Assembly (NCBI RefSeq): GCF_013204795.1
Contig: NZ_JABMKW010000008.1
Location: forward strand, 868,001 to 932,000
Reading direction: 5' to 3'
Length of the DNA stretch: 64,000 nucleotides
Source of the DNA: Pedobacter panaciterrae
Lineage (GTDB): Bacteria > Bacteroidota > Bacteroidia > Sphingobacteriales > Sphingobacteriaceae
In this document: positions 53,030 to 61,894 of the stretch, piece after piece
Layout: every line of letters begins with the position of its first letter
Numbering within the stretch: the first letter of the stretch is position 1
Position numbers and translations under genes: made by a program
Notes under the pieces: generated by a model
The model's input: the letters and a program-made list of their open reading frames with translations, nothing else
Database searches by the model: none
What the model was told of the DNA's origin: nothing

Positions 53030-54400
53030 ATGAAAAAAGCAATATATATCTTGTCCTTCTTTAGCATCCTGTCCTTCTCCTCTTGCGAGAAATACCTGGA
53101 TGTAGAGCCTCGTGCATCAGTGTCAGACAAGCAAACGATCTACGACAATGCATCGTCACAAACTGCACTAACCGGGGTTTATGCTGCACTGGCATCCGGG
53201 TCTTATTATGGTACCACATTTCAGTCAATTGGATATCTCAATGGTGATAACATACAATGGACAGGTTCACAATCACAGGTTCAGGAATTCATAAATCATA
53301 ATGTTAGTGCTGACAACTCTACCATCAGCAGCGCTTGGTCGGCCATTTACCTAACCATTAGCAGGGCGAACCAGGTTATTCAAAAGGTTCCTGGAGTAAC
53401 AGATCCACTCCTTAACCAAAGTACAAAAGACCAGATCGTCGGTCAGGCTTATTTTATTCGTGCATTAGCCTATTTCGATCTGGCCCGCACCTGGGGCAGC
53501 GTACCGCTGATCACCAAGCCTACTGAAACGGCAACTGATAACAGTGGGATTCCGCGCAGTCCGCAAAATGAAGTATACGCACAAGTGTTGAACGATCTGG
53601 ATAAAGCAGAACCTCTGTTGACTGAAACTACGGACAGACATAGAGCTACCCGAAAAACAGTATGGGCGCTAAAGTCGCGGTATTACTTATATAGAGGCGA
53701 TTGGGCAAATGCAGAATTGTATGCAACAAAGCTGATTGTTGATAACGCGAATTACAAATTACTGAAACCTTTTGGAAGTTTCTTTCAGAACGATGCCAGG
53801 GCCACTCAGGAGTCTGTGTTCGAACTCTTTTACAGCGCAGCAGAAACCAATGGGCATCGTGGACAATGGCAGCCTCAGCAAAATGGAGGAACTCGCCAAT
53901 GGGCACCCAATGATGCATTTGTAGCATTGGTAAATGATCCACTGATTGGAGGTACAAGAAGTGTTTTGGTGGCAAAAGACAACCAGAACCGTTGGTATGG
54001 CAATTTATATTACAGGAGTCCTGCAACAGATCCTTCTTATCTGATTCGCATAGCTGAACTTTATTTGATCCGCGCCGAAGCACGAAGTAACCAGGCTCCC
54101 GACGGTGCAACTGTTGCCAATGATAAGTTAGCCGGTGCCATTGCTGACCTGAATGCGGTGCGAGACCGTGCTGGACTGGCGGGAACACCTGCAGTTACCA
54201 AAGCAAATGTGTTGTTGGCTATTGAAAATGAAAGAAGAGTTGAATTTGCTTTTGAGCCGCACCGCTGGTTTGACCTGGTAAGAACAGGAAGAGCATCCGT
54301 TGTACTGAACATTACTGACGTCAGAAAATACCTGATGCCTATTCCCAATGATCAGCTGCTGATAGATCCGGCATTAGGGCCAAATAATCCAGGATATTAA
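53030..54400 (+). CDS. SusD/RagB-type lipoprotein of the sulfur-linked operon
   Basis: 456 residues; lipoprotein Cys19 in 'ILSFSSCEKYLD'. SusD blocks are 'IYDNASSQTALTGVYAALAS', 'IVGQAYFIRALAYFDLARTWGSVPLIT', 'LIRIAELYLIRAEARSNQ', 'DLNAVRDRAGL', and 'IENERRVEFAFEPHRWFDLVRTGRA', ending in 'PIPNDQLLIDPALGPNNPGY'. It is complete and has no insertions. It binds the ligand that the partner SusC imports. Twelve bases separate it from the first doxX-like gene. Confidence 0.95.
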   Translation: MKKAIYILSFFSILSFSSCEKYLDVEPRASVSDKQTIYDNASSQTALTGVYAALASGSYYGTTFQSIGYLNGDNIQWTGSQSQVQEFINHNVSADNSTISSAWSAIYLTISRANQVIQKVPGVTDPLLNQSTKDQIVGQAYFIRALAYFDLARTWGSVPLITKPTETATDNSGIPRSPQNEVYAQVLNDLDKAEPLLTETTDRHRATRKTVWALKSRYYLYRGDWANAELYATKLIVDNANYKLLKPFGSFFQNDARATQESVFELFYSAAETNGHRGQWQPQQNGGTRQWAPNDAFVALVNDPLIGGTRSVLVAKDNQNRWYGNLYYRSPATDPSYLIRIAELYLIRAEARSNQAPDGATVANDKLAGAIADLNAVRDRAGLAGTPAVTKANVLLAIENERRVEFAFEPHRWFDLVRTGRASVVLNITDVRKYLMPIPNDQLLIDPALGPNNPGY

Positions 54401-54412
54401 AATTTATAGATT

Positions 54413-55747
54413 ATGACAACTATTAAATTAGATCAATCTTCTCCTGAATGGAATGGTTATGAAAAAACCGCTCTGCGCTTCTTTTTCATCTATTTCATTC
54501 TTCAAACCATCCCGCTGGACTGGAAGTACTATAAAGGAATCTTTGCCATTAACTGGCTCAACCTCAATTATGGAGATATTTTTTTCATTACCAGGTATTT
54601 CCCCAGCTTTGGTTCTGCCACAGGAAGTTTCATCGACTGGATCATTATTGCCGTCATAGCCGCCATTGGGGCCGCAGTATGGGCTAAAAAAGAGAAACCA
54701 GATACAGATTATAGCATTTTGTACTACTGGTTAAGGACCATATTGAGGTACAGGCTGGCTATAGGAGTTATCGGTTACGGGCTTATCAAGTTTTTTCCGT
54801 TGCAGGCACCTTTTCCATCCATCAGTAACCTGAATACCAGTTATGGCGACTTTACCGACTGGAAGATATTCTCACTGAGCCTTGGTGTAGTGCCGGGTTA
54901 CGAGTCTTTTCTTGGTGGAGTGGAACTGCTTGCAGGCATTCTCTTGTTCTTCAGAAGAACAGCCTCAATAGGCGCGTTTATTATACTGGTGTTTACAGGG
55001 AATGTGTTCATTTCAAATCTTGCTTACGAAGGCGGAGAATATGTGTACAGCTTTTACCTGATCTCGCTGGCTATATTTGTATTGGCCTATGATGCAGGGC
55101 GAATCTATAACCTGATCTCACTGGGCAAACCAACTGCTCCGAATTTATTTAAGCCCGTATTTACCGGATGGTTAAAAAATGGCAGGATTGTTTTGAAAAG
55201 TGCAGTGATCTTCTTTTTTGTATTTGTTTACGGGTTTAAAACCTACAAAGGGTATAGGACCGACCCTTATCAGTTTCCAAAAGCAAAAGGATTAAAAGGA
55301 GCTAGTGGGATTTATAATGTTAGTGAGTTTAAACTCAATGGCAAAGTATTCCCTTATTCTGTTACGGATTCAACAAGATGGAAGGATGTGGTGTTTGAAA
55401 AATGGGCCACAATAAGTATCCGTTCAAACAGACCGGTTATACTTGATTCTACCAACTATGAACAGATCAGCTATAAAGATAAAGACAGAAATTACGAGTT
55501 GGCCGGTTCCGGTGGAAGACATTATTACAGCTATAAAGCAGATACAGTAAACCATCTGTTATTACTGCAAAACAAAAACAGCAATTACAAGAACGATAAA
55601 CTGGTACTGAAGTATAGCAGGCCAGATAGCGCAACAATAATCCTTTCGGGCGTTAACAATTCAAAAGATTCTGTTTACGTTTTACTGAACAAAATAGACA
55701 AGAAGTATCCCATTAAACTTGGCCGTCGTAATCGTTTGAAACTTTAA
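54413..55747 (+). CDS. DoxX-like membrane protein 1
   Basis: 444 residues. At least six hydrophobic segments in the N-terminal 275 residues, including 'IDWIIIAVIAAIGAAVWA', 'AIGVIGYGLIKFF', 'FLGGVELLAGILLFF' and 'IGAFIILVFTGNVFISNLAY'. 'GGVELLAGILLFFRR' and the 'GYGLIKFFPLQ' segment are DoxX-like. A C-terminal soluble domain (about 290-444: 'GIYNVSEFKLNGKVFPYS...RWKDVVFEKWATISI') is beta-rich and probably periplasmic. DoxX of Acidianus is a membrane subunit of thiosulfate:quinone oxidoreductase. It is followed by a paralogue after 5 bases. A role in periplasmic sulfur oxidation into the quinone pool is inferred. Confidence 0.75.
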   Translation: MTTIKLDQSSPEWNGYEKTALRFFFIYFILQTIPLDWKYYKGIFAINWLNLNYGDIFFITRYFPSFGSATGSFIDWIIIAVIAAIGAAVWAKKEKPDTDYSILYYWLRTILRYRLAIGVIGYGLIKFFPLQAPFPSISNLNTSYGDFTDWKIFSLSLGVVPGYESFLGGVELLAGILLFFRRTASIGAFIILVFTGNVFISNLAYEGGEYVYSFYLISLAIFVLAYDAGRIYNLISLGKPTAPNLFKPVFTGWLKNGRIVLKSAVIFFFVFVYGFKTYKGYRTDPYQFPKAKGLKGASGIYNVSEFKLNGKVFPYSVTDSTRWKDVVFEKWATISIRSNRPVILDSTNYEQISYKDKDRNYELAGSGGRHYYSYKADTVNHLLLLQNKNSNYKNDKLVLKYSRPDSATIILSGVNNSKDSVYVLLNKIDKKYPIKLGRRNRLKL

Positions 55748-55752
55748 TACAA

Positions 55753-57450
55753 ATGAAAATGAATAATTCAGAAAATACACCAACTCAGTGGTCGACAGGC
55801 AAAAAAATAGCATTTCGCATTACGTTTGTGTTCTTCTTGCTGGTATCCATTCCGCTAAGTAGTGGTTGGTATAAAAATTTAATTGCCATCGATTGGCTAA
55901 ATCCACATTATCGTGATATATATGATATTGCACGCTTCGGTACCAATACACCCCCTGTGCTATTTGGTGGTTCAGGACGGCCAAACATTGCTGATGGGGA
56001 AGGACAAGAAGCTGCCAGTCCTCAAAAACAGCGTCGCAGCGACTCCTTAACGCGGGCAAAAGGAGCTGAATCATCAAAGATTGATTCAGATAAAGAGAGA
56101 TCACAACGCAATGAAAGTTTTGTTCAGAGAAAAAGAAGCTGGCTTAGCGACTACAGTTCATGGGGAAATGCATTGGCTATAGCAGTAGTAGTAGGGCTGG
56201 TGTGGAGTTTGCTCGACCGAAAAAGGCAGTCTTACAATGTATTATATTACTGGCTAACCGTAGTTGTACGTTTTAGGGCAGCTATAGGGATTATTGGTTT
56301 TGGTTTTACAAAATTGTTCCCAACTCAAATGCCTTTTCCTTCACTGGGCCTACTGAATACAGATTTTGGCGACTTCACCGCACAAAAAATCTACTGGCTT
56401 TCCGTAGGTATAGTACCCTGGTATCAGGTATTTGGTGGTATAGTAGAACTTGCTGCCGGAGCCTTATTGCTCTTCAGAAAGACAGCTACCTATGGTGCTG
56501 TATTACTTATTGGTGCATTGGGCGATATCACTTTTGTGAACTATGCTTATGATGGTGGAGTGCATGTATATGCCTTCTATTTTGTTTTGCTGGGCACTTT
56601 AGTCATTGCTGCAGACGTGCCAAGATTATACAACCTGCTGATTCTTGAACGCTATACCGTACCACAATTTTACTATCCGGATTACAGTAAGCCGATATAT
56701 AAATATACCAGGATTGCATTAAAGGGACTTACGATCCTTATCTTCTTTGTAATTCTGACTTATACCGAAGTGATTAATTTTAAGTATGATCCTTATAAAC
56801 AGCCATCAACAGCAGGGGTGAAAACACTAAGGGGCAATTATAATGTTACGGTGTTTAAAATAAATGGACAGGAGATTCCGTATTCCCCATTAGATAGTGT
56901 ACGATGGAAGGAAGCCACCTTTGAAAAATGGACCACGCTGACATTCAGGATTAATAAACCAGTAGTAGTTGACCCATCCAATGGCGGTGGCAGTCCAATG
57001 CGCGATATACAACGTACATTCGAAATTGCCGGTACCGCAGGCGGACAGCGTGCTTTTCATTACTATGCTGATACTGTAGAACATGTACTTTATCTACAGG
57101 ATAAAAATGCCCTTGCATCTAGAGGTGGACGAGGCAGAAGGGGTGGCTCCGACGAGAAGGAAAGCGGTAAAACAGATAACTGGATCAGTAAAGTGGCATG
57201 GAAGAATATAGGTGATGAAAACAGGATGATCGATAAACGCGCCTGGTCTACCAGAAGAGACCGTGAATTTGCTCGTCCTGAGCGGAGTTCAAATCGGGCC
57301 AGGTTGACATTGAATTACCATACCACTGATGGAAACAAAGTTATCCTGGAAGGATTAAATGAGAATAATGATTCTCTTTATGTTGTATTGGATAAAGTTA
57401 ACAGGAAATACGTTTTGCCTGAAAGTAAACTTAGCGCAGGAAAATACTAA
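55753..57450 (+). CDS. DoxX-like membrane protein 2 with charged and RG-rich insertions
   Basis: 565 residues, paralogous to the preceding protein along its whole length: 'ITFVFFLLVSIPLSSGWYKNLIAIDWLN', 'FRAAIGIIGFGFTKLFPTQMPFPSLG', 'FGGIVELAAGALLLFRKTATYG', 'RGNYNVTVFKINGQEIPYSPLDSVRWKEATFEKWTTLTF'. It has two additions the shorter copy lacks: a charged, Ser/Arg-rich stretch at about residues 73-132 and a stretch at about 455-512 beginning 'SRGGRGRRGGSDEKE'. The first lies between membrane segments 1 and 2, the second inside the C-terminal soluble domain. The pair probably forms a hetero-oligomer. The gene ends at a strong hairpin. Confidence 0.75.
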   Translation: MKMNNSENTPTQWSTGKKIAFRITFVFFLLVSIPLSSGWYKNLIAIDWLNPHYRDIYDIARFGTNTPPVLFGGSGRPNIADGEGQEAASPQKQRRSDSLTRAKGAESSKIDSDKERSQRNESFVQRKRSWLSDYSSWGNALAIAVVVGLVWSLLDRKRQSYNVLYYWLTVVVRFRAAIGIIGFGFTKLFPTQMPFPSLGLLNTDFGDFTAQKIYWLSVGIVPWYQVFGGIVELAAGALLLFRKTATYGAVLLIGALGDITFVNYAYDGGVHVYAFYFVLLGTLVIAADVPRLYNLLILERYTVPQFYYPDYSKPIYKYTRIALKGLTILIFFVILTYTEVINFKYDPYKQPSTAGVKTLRGNYNVTVFKINGQEIPYSPLDSVRWKEATFEKWTTLTFRINKPVVVDPSNGGGSPMRDIQRTFEIAGTAGGQRAFHYYADTVEHVLYLQDKNALASRGGRGRRGGSDEKESGKTDNWISKVAWKNIGDENRMIDKRAWSTRRDREFARPERSSNRARLTLNYHTTDGNKVILEGLNENNDSLYVVLDKVNRKYVLPESKLSAGKY

Positions 57451-57455
57451 ACAAA

Positions 57456-57490
57456 ATTTTTCGCTCATATGGGTCGTATGAGCGAAAAAT
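57456..57490 (+). terminator. intrinsic terminator of the SusCD-DoxX operon
   Basis: A 14-bp perfect stem (57456-57469 with 57477-57490, core TTTTTCGCTCATA) has a 7-base loop. Its arms begin and end in A/T runs so it can work on both strands. It lies 6 bases after the stop of the second doxX-like gene. Confidence 0.88.
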
Positions 57491-57577
57491 TCATGATGGT
57501 TGTTGAAATTGATGGCTAAATGTTATCTTCGAGGATAATTTCCGTCTCAACTATACCCTACTATCCATAGGTTCATC

Positions 57578-60500
57578 ATGCGTTTACTTTATTTTTTTAT
57601 TGTTTTAATATGGATGGAAGTTCAGTCTCTGCCTGTTCAAGCACAGCTAAGTTCAGAGGGGAACAATGAACAATCTTTGTATCGAAGCTATGCATTTAAA
57701 ACATATACTATTGCAGATGGACTGCCTTCTAAAAATACGACAGCCACTCTTAAGGATCGAAGAGGTTTTATTTGGATAGGTACTGAAAACGGCTTGTGTC
57801 GTTTTGATGGTTATACATTTAAAGTATTTTACCATGCGGAAGGAGATCATACTTCTATCAGCAATAATTATGTTAGCACAATAGTAGAGGATCATCAAGG
57901 TAGGTTATGGGTTGGGACAATGGATGGCTTAAATTTACTGGACCCACTTACTGAAAAGTTTCAGGGCTTTCATCATGATGAAAAAGTAGGTTCTTCGATC
58001 AGTAATGATAAAATATGGTCGATACTTTGTGATCGTGAGGGAACCATATGGGTTGGAACAGATGATGGGTTTAATAGATTTCATGAACAAACCAGATCCT
58101 TCACCACTTATCAGCCCAATCCGGGTATACCAGGTGCTATGGTTGGGAAATCAGTTAACGCTATTGTCGAAGACAAACACGGAAGCTTATGGCTTGGAAA
58201 CTGGAGTGGTGGACTGAATAAGTTTAATAAGCACACAAAGCGTTTCACCAATTTTCAGCAGACGCAGTTACCCGGACTTAAAAATCCAAACGACATCTGG
58301 TCACTTGCATATGATGAAAATGGTATAATTTGGATTGGTACTTACTGGAGTGGTCTGTTTAAGTTCGATCCGGAAAAAAACAATTTCAAGTCAGTTCTGT
58401 TGCCAGATAGGGCCAGTAATGGTGTCTACAGTATCTTGCCAATACAAAAAAACACGCTCATTGTTGGAGCAAGTAATGGGTTCTATTGGTTGAATACTCA
58501 GAATTCTAAATGGGAGCCTATTAAAAATGTGATAAACTATGCTTTTGGAGATTCCTACATAGATCGTAATGGTATCATTTGGATTAACGGCAGGAATGGT
58601 GTTTTGAAGATTGATCGTCAGCAATATAAGTTTGATTTGACAGATCTTAAGCTGGAGAATTGCGAAGTGAATAGCCTGGCAAGTAAAAGTAATACGCTTT
58701 GGATTGGTACCAGCAAGGGACTGTTTACGCTAGACTATAAATCTGGAAAGATGTCTGGCTTTAAAAAAAATGTACAAACAACTAGCTTAAAGAGCAATGA
58801 CATAAGTAAGCTTTATTTTGATAGCAAGGGGGTTTTATGGATTTTGACCGAAAATGGATTTGATAGCTACGATCAGGAGCGCAACTTATTTGTTCACCAT
58901 AATCATCACTCCGCTTTGGGCAGTCTTTTTAACGAAGATGTTTTTCGGGATATCCTTGAGGTTGACCCCGGCATCTACTACCTTGCAACCGATGCGGGGC
59001 TTAAAGTTTACAATAGCAATAACAATACTTTTAAGCATTATTATAACAAAAAGGACGACAGGTATTCCTTAAGCAATAACCACCTTTATTCCTTGTTAAA
59101 GGACAAAAGAGGTGATATTTGGATTGGAACATATGGGGGCGGACTAAACCGTTTTGACAGAAACTCAGAACGCTTTCAGGTGATCCGGTCTTCAGAACGC
59201 TCAGGTACTGGAATCAGTAGCAACATTATCAGAAGCCTTTATCAGGACTCCAATGATAACATTTGGATCTCTACACCAGATGGATTAAACAAATATGTAG
59301 CTAAAGAGAAACGTTTTGTTACATATTCGAAAAAGGATGGTTTTTCCAATAATGTATTCAGAGGAATTACTGAAGATGCTGAAGGAAATATGTGGGTAAC
59401 TACTGAAAGTGGAATATCAACATTTGATCCTAAGCATATATCAGTTAGGAATTTCGATGAGGCTGATGGGGTTTACGTGAATTCGGTTATGTTTAATGAT
59501 GGGCAAAACATACATCTGGCCGGAAGTAGGGGAATTATCAAATTTGATCCCTTGGCTATCCATTCAAATAAAACCATACCACCAGTATATTTTACTGATT
59601 TTCAATTGTTCAATAAATCTGTTCTCCCAACCTCCAAAGGGCCTTTAAAAGAAAACCTGAATATCGTAAAGGAACTGACTCTTGACTATGAGCAAAGTGT
59701 TTTCTCATTTGAATTTGTGGGCCTAAATTACAGGTATCCAGAAAAAAATAAATATGCATATATATTAATAGGCTTTGATAAGAAATGGAATTATGTTGGT
59801 TCACAACGTAAGGCAACTTATACAAACTTAAATCCGGGAACGTATAAACTTTGGATAAGAGCGTCTAATAATGATGGTGTATGGAACAATAAGGGAAGGA
59901 TTCTGGTTATCCATATCAGTCCGCCATGGTACTGGACCTGGTGGGCGTATCTTTTATATGCGGCAGCAGTTTGCCTGGCCATTTACGCATATATACTGTA
60001 CAGAAATAAACAGGAAGACCTGAAGTATAAAATAAAGGTAGCCAATATCGAAAGTGAAAAAGAAAAGGAACTCAATGAGAAAAAACTTTCTTTTTTTACC
60101 AATATTTCTCATGAATTCAGAACTCCTCTTACTTTAATCATCAATCCGATTAAGGAATTGCTTTATCATGATGATAAAAATGTAGATACCAGTAACCTTA
60201 ATATCGTTTATCGGAATGCAAAAAGACTACTGAGCCTGGTTGATCAGCTACTGCTTTTCAGAAAGGCTGATACCCAGGCAGATAAGTTGAAAGCTGCAGA
60301 TCTGGATATCGTCAATTTGTGTAAAGAAGTATATCTGTGTTTTTCACATCAGGCTCGCTCAAGAAAGATAAACTATGAATTCATCTCTTCACAAGATCAT
60401 ATACAGATTTATGCAGACCGCGAAAAATTAGAGATTGCCATATTTAACCTGCTTTCAAATGCAATAAAATTTACACCAGATGAAGGACGCGTTTCCCTTG

Positions 60501-61699
60501 AGGTGTCAGAAACTTTGGATACAGTAAAGATTCAGGTCAAAGATAGCGGATCTGGCATTCCCGACAACGCAGGACAGAAAATTTACAGCAGGTTTTATCA
60601 GGAGCCTGATCATAACAATTCTTTAAGAACTGGCTTCGGTATCGGATTATATCTGGTAAAGAATTTCATTGAGAGTCATGGCGGTACGATCAGTTATAAA
60701 AGTAGCCAGAATCAGGGGACTACCTTTTTTATCACCTTGCTGAAAGGAAGAACGCACCTTAACATAGATCAGATTCTCCCGGTTTCGGAAACGAGTTCTT
60801 TACTGTTAAAGGAATTGGCCGATGATGAGGTGAATCCGCTTGATCAAAAAGAAAGTATAACTGTAGAACAATATGACGCTGCCTTTGCTTCAGAAAGAAA
60901 ATCCCTCATTATCATAGATGACAATAAATCCATCCGGGATTATCTGGTTGAGGTTTTTAAAACCCAGTACAACTTGTATGTTGCTGCAAGTGGGGAGGAG
61001 GGGATGAAGATGATCCGGGAATTTCTTCCTGATTTCATCATCAGTGATGTCATGATGCAAGGCATTAGCGGAATAGAGATCTGTAGTCTGGTCAAGGAAG
61101 ATACCTCTTTATGCCATATTCCAATAGTGTTGCTGACCGCCAGTTCATCGCCTGAAATTAAATTGAAAGGTATTGAGATCGGTGCCGATGATTACATCAG
61201 TAAACCTTTTGATAAGGATTTGTTGGTGGCCAGGGTTGCGGGTATTTTGAAAAGCAAGAGCAGCCTTCAGCAATATTTCTACAATGAGGTTACTTTGAAC
61301 CCAAATAATTTTAGAATCTCGGCTGAGTATAGAGATTTCCTTCAAGACTGCATCAGGATTGTAGAAAAACACATTACTGATCCAAACTTTAATATTCAGA
61401 TCCTGGCTGATGAGATTGGTATGTCGCGCTCTAACTTGTTTAACAAAATCAAATCTATTTCCGGACGATCGTCTAACAGTTTTATTCGTTTTATACGTTT
61501 ACGGAAAGCTGCTGAAATATTTATTAATACAGACAATACCATTTCAGAGACCATGTTTATGGTAGGCATGAATGACATTAAATATTTCAGAGAGCAGTTT
61601 AATAAATTGTTCGAGATGAATCCTTCAGACTACATCAAAAAATACCGCAAGAATTTTTCAAAAAATATTACCCTAAACAAGGATGTAGTAAGGAAATAG
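57578..61699 (+). CDS. hybrid two-component system regulator (HTCS)
   Basis: 1373 residues in one chain: signal peptide, about 14 two-component propeller repeats ('GFIWIGTENGLCRFDGYTFKVF', 'GRLWVGTMDGLNLLDP', and so on, to about residue 680), a Y_Y_Y domain ('YEQSVFSFEFVGLNYRYPEKNKYAYILIGFDKKWNYVG'), a membrane segment (about 785-808), a histidine kinase ('FFTNISHEFRTPLT', His845; 'NLLSNAIKFTPDEGRV'; 'GFGIGLYLVKNFIESHGG'), a receiver (Asp1157 in 'DFIISDVMM'), and a C-terminal AraC DNA-binding domain ('LADEIGMSRSNLFNKI'). It senses a ligand in the periplasm and activates transcription directly. The likely target is the SusC gene 195 bases downstream, with a direct repeat between them; the SusCD-DoxX operon is another possibility. 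Confidence 0.96.
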   Translation: MRLLYFFIVLIWMEVQSLPVQAQLSSEGNNEQSLYRSYAFKTYTIADGLPSKNTTATLKDRRGFIWIGTENGLCRFDGYTFKVFYHAEGDHTSISNNYVSTIVEDHQGRLWVGTMDGLNLLDPLTEKFQGFHHDEKVGSSISNDKIWSILCDREGTIWVGTDDGFNRFHEQTRSFTTYQPNPGIPGAMVGKSVNAIVEDKHGSLWLGNWSGGLNKFNKHTKRFTNFQQTQLPGLKNPNDIWSLAYDENGIIWIGTYWSGLFKFDPEKNNFKSVLLPDRASNGVYSILPIQKNTLIVGASNGFYWLNTQNSKWEPIKNVINYAFGDSYIDRNGIIWINGRNGVLKIDRQQYKFDLTDLKLENCEVNSLASKSNTLWIGTSKGLFTLDYKSGKMSGFKKNVQTTSLKSNDISKLYFDSKGVLWILTENGFDSYDQERNLFVHHNHHSALGSLFNEDVFRDILEVDPGIYYLATDAGLKVYNSNNNTFKHYYNKKDDRYSLSNNHLYSLLKDKRGDIWIGTYGGGLNRFDRNSERFQVIRSSERSGTGISSNIIRSLYQDSNDNIWISTPDGLNKYVAKEKRFVTYSKKDGFSNNVFRGITEDAEGNMWVTTESGISTFDPKHISVRNFDEADGVYVNSVMFNDGQNIHLAGSRGIIKFDPLAIHSNKTIPPVYFTDFQLFNKSVLPTSKGPLKENLNIVKELTLDYEQSVFSFEFVGLNYRYPEKNKYAYILIGFDKKWNYVGSQRKATYTNLNPGTYKLWIRASNNDGVWNNKGRILVIHISPPWYWTWWAYLLYAAAVCLAIYAYILYRNKQEDLKYKIKVANIESEKEKELNEKKLSFFTNISHEFRTPLTLIINPIKELLYHDDKNVDTSNLNIVYRNAKRLLSLVDQLLLFRKADTQADKLKAADLDIVNLCKEVYLCFSHQARSRKINYEFISSQDHIQIYADREKLEIAIFNLLSNAIKFTPDEGRVSLEVSETLDTVKIQVKDSGSGIPDNAGQKIYSRFYQEPDHNNSLRTGFGIGLYLVKNFIESHGGTISYKSSQNQGTTFFITLLKGRTHLNIDQILPVSETSSLLLKELADDEVNPLDQKESITVEQYDAAFASERKSLIIIDDNKSIRDYLVEVFKTQYNLYVAASGEEGMKMIREFLPDFIISDVMMQGISGIEICSLVKEDTSLCHIPIVLLTASSSPEIKLKGIEIGADDYISKPFDKDLLVARVAGILKSKSSLQQYFYNEVTLNPNNFRISAEYRDFLQDCIRIVEKHITDPNFNIQILADEIGMSRSNLFNKIKSISGRSSNSFIRFIRLRKAAEIFINTDNTISETMFMVGMNDIKYFREQFNKLFEMNPSDYIKKYRKNFSKNITLNKDVVRK

Positions 61700-61723
61700 C
61701 CTTTTTTGAGGTGGAATCTAAAT

Positions 61724-61753
61724 TTTACCCCTCTAATATTGGTTGTTTACCCC
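61724..61753 (+). promoter_or_regulatory. candidate HTCS operator: TTTACCCC direct repeat
   Basis: TTTACCCC at 61724-61731 and again at 61746-61753, a 22-bp period (two helical turns) on one face. A TTTG (61755-61758) starts two bases after the second copy and could be the -33 element, with a weak AATTTAG near 61778-61784 as -7. The placement suits an activator touching RNA polymerase. Binding by the adjacent HTCS is inferred. Confidence 0.55.
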
Positions 61754-61816
61754 CTTTGATTCTCTGTAAATCCATCGAATTTAGCCCTGTCGACTCAATC
61801 GAAGATCGGGGATTTA

Positions 61817-61832
61817 TGTTGTGCGCACAACA
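61817..61832. promoter_or_regulatory. 16-bp perfect palindrome in the susC leader
   Basis: TGTTGTGCGCACAACA is identical to its reverse complement. It lies 63-78 bases upstream of the SusC start and would be in the transcribed leader. It overlaps a 10-codon frame (61816-61848) that has two Cys codons. It could be an operator or an RNA hairpin. Confidence 0.4.
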
Positions 61833-61894
61833 CAAATCCTGTGTTTGAACGGGAGCAGTTGACAGGATAATTTCAAAACCAAATATAAATCGAT

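Noticed and set aside
61816..61848. 10-codon frame with two Cys codons upstream of the last susC as a second cysteine leader
   Set aside because: Too short, only two separated Cys codons, and it overlaps a palindrome that can explain the sequence by itself.
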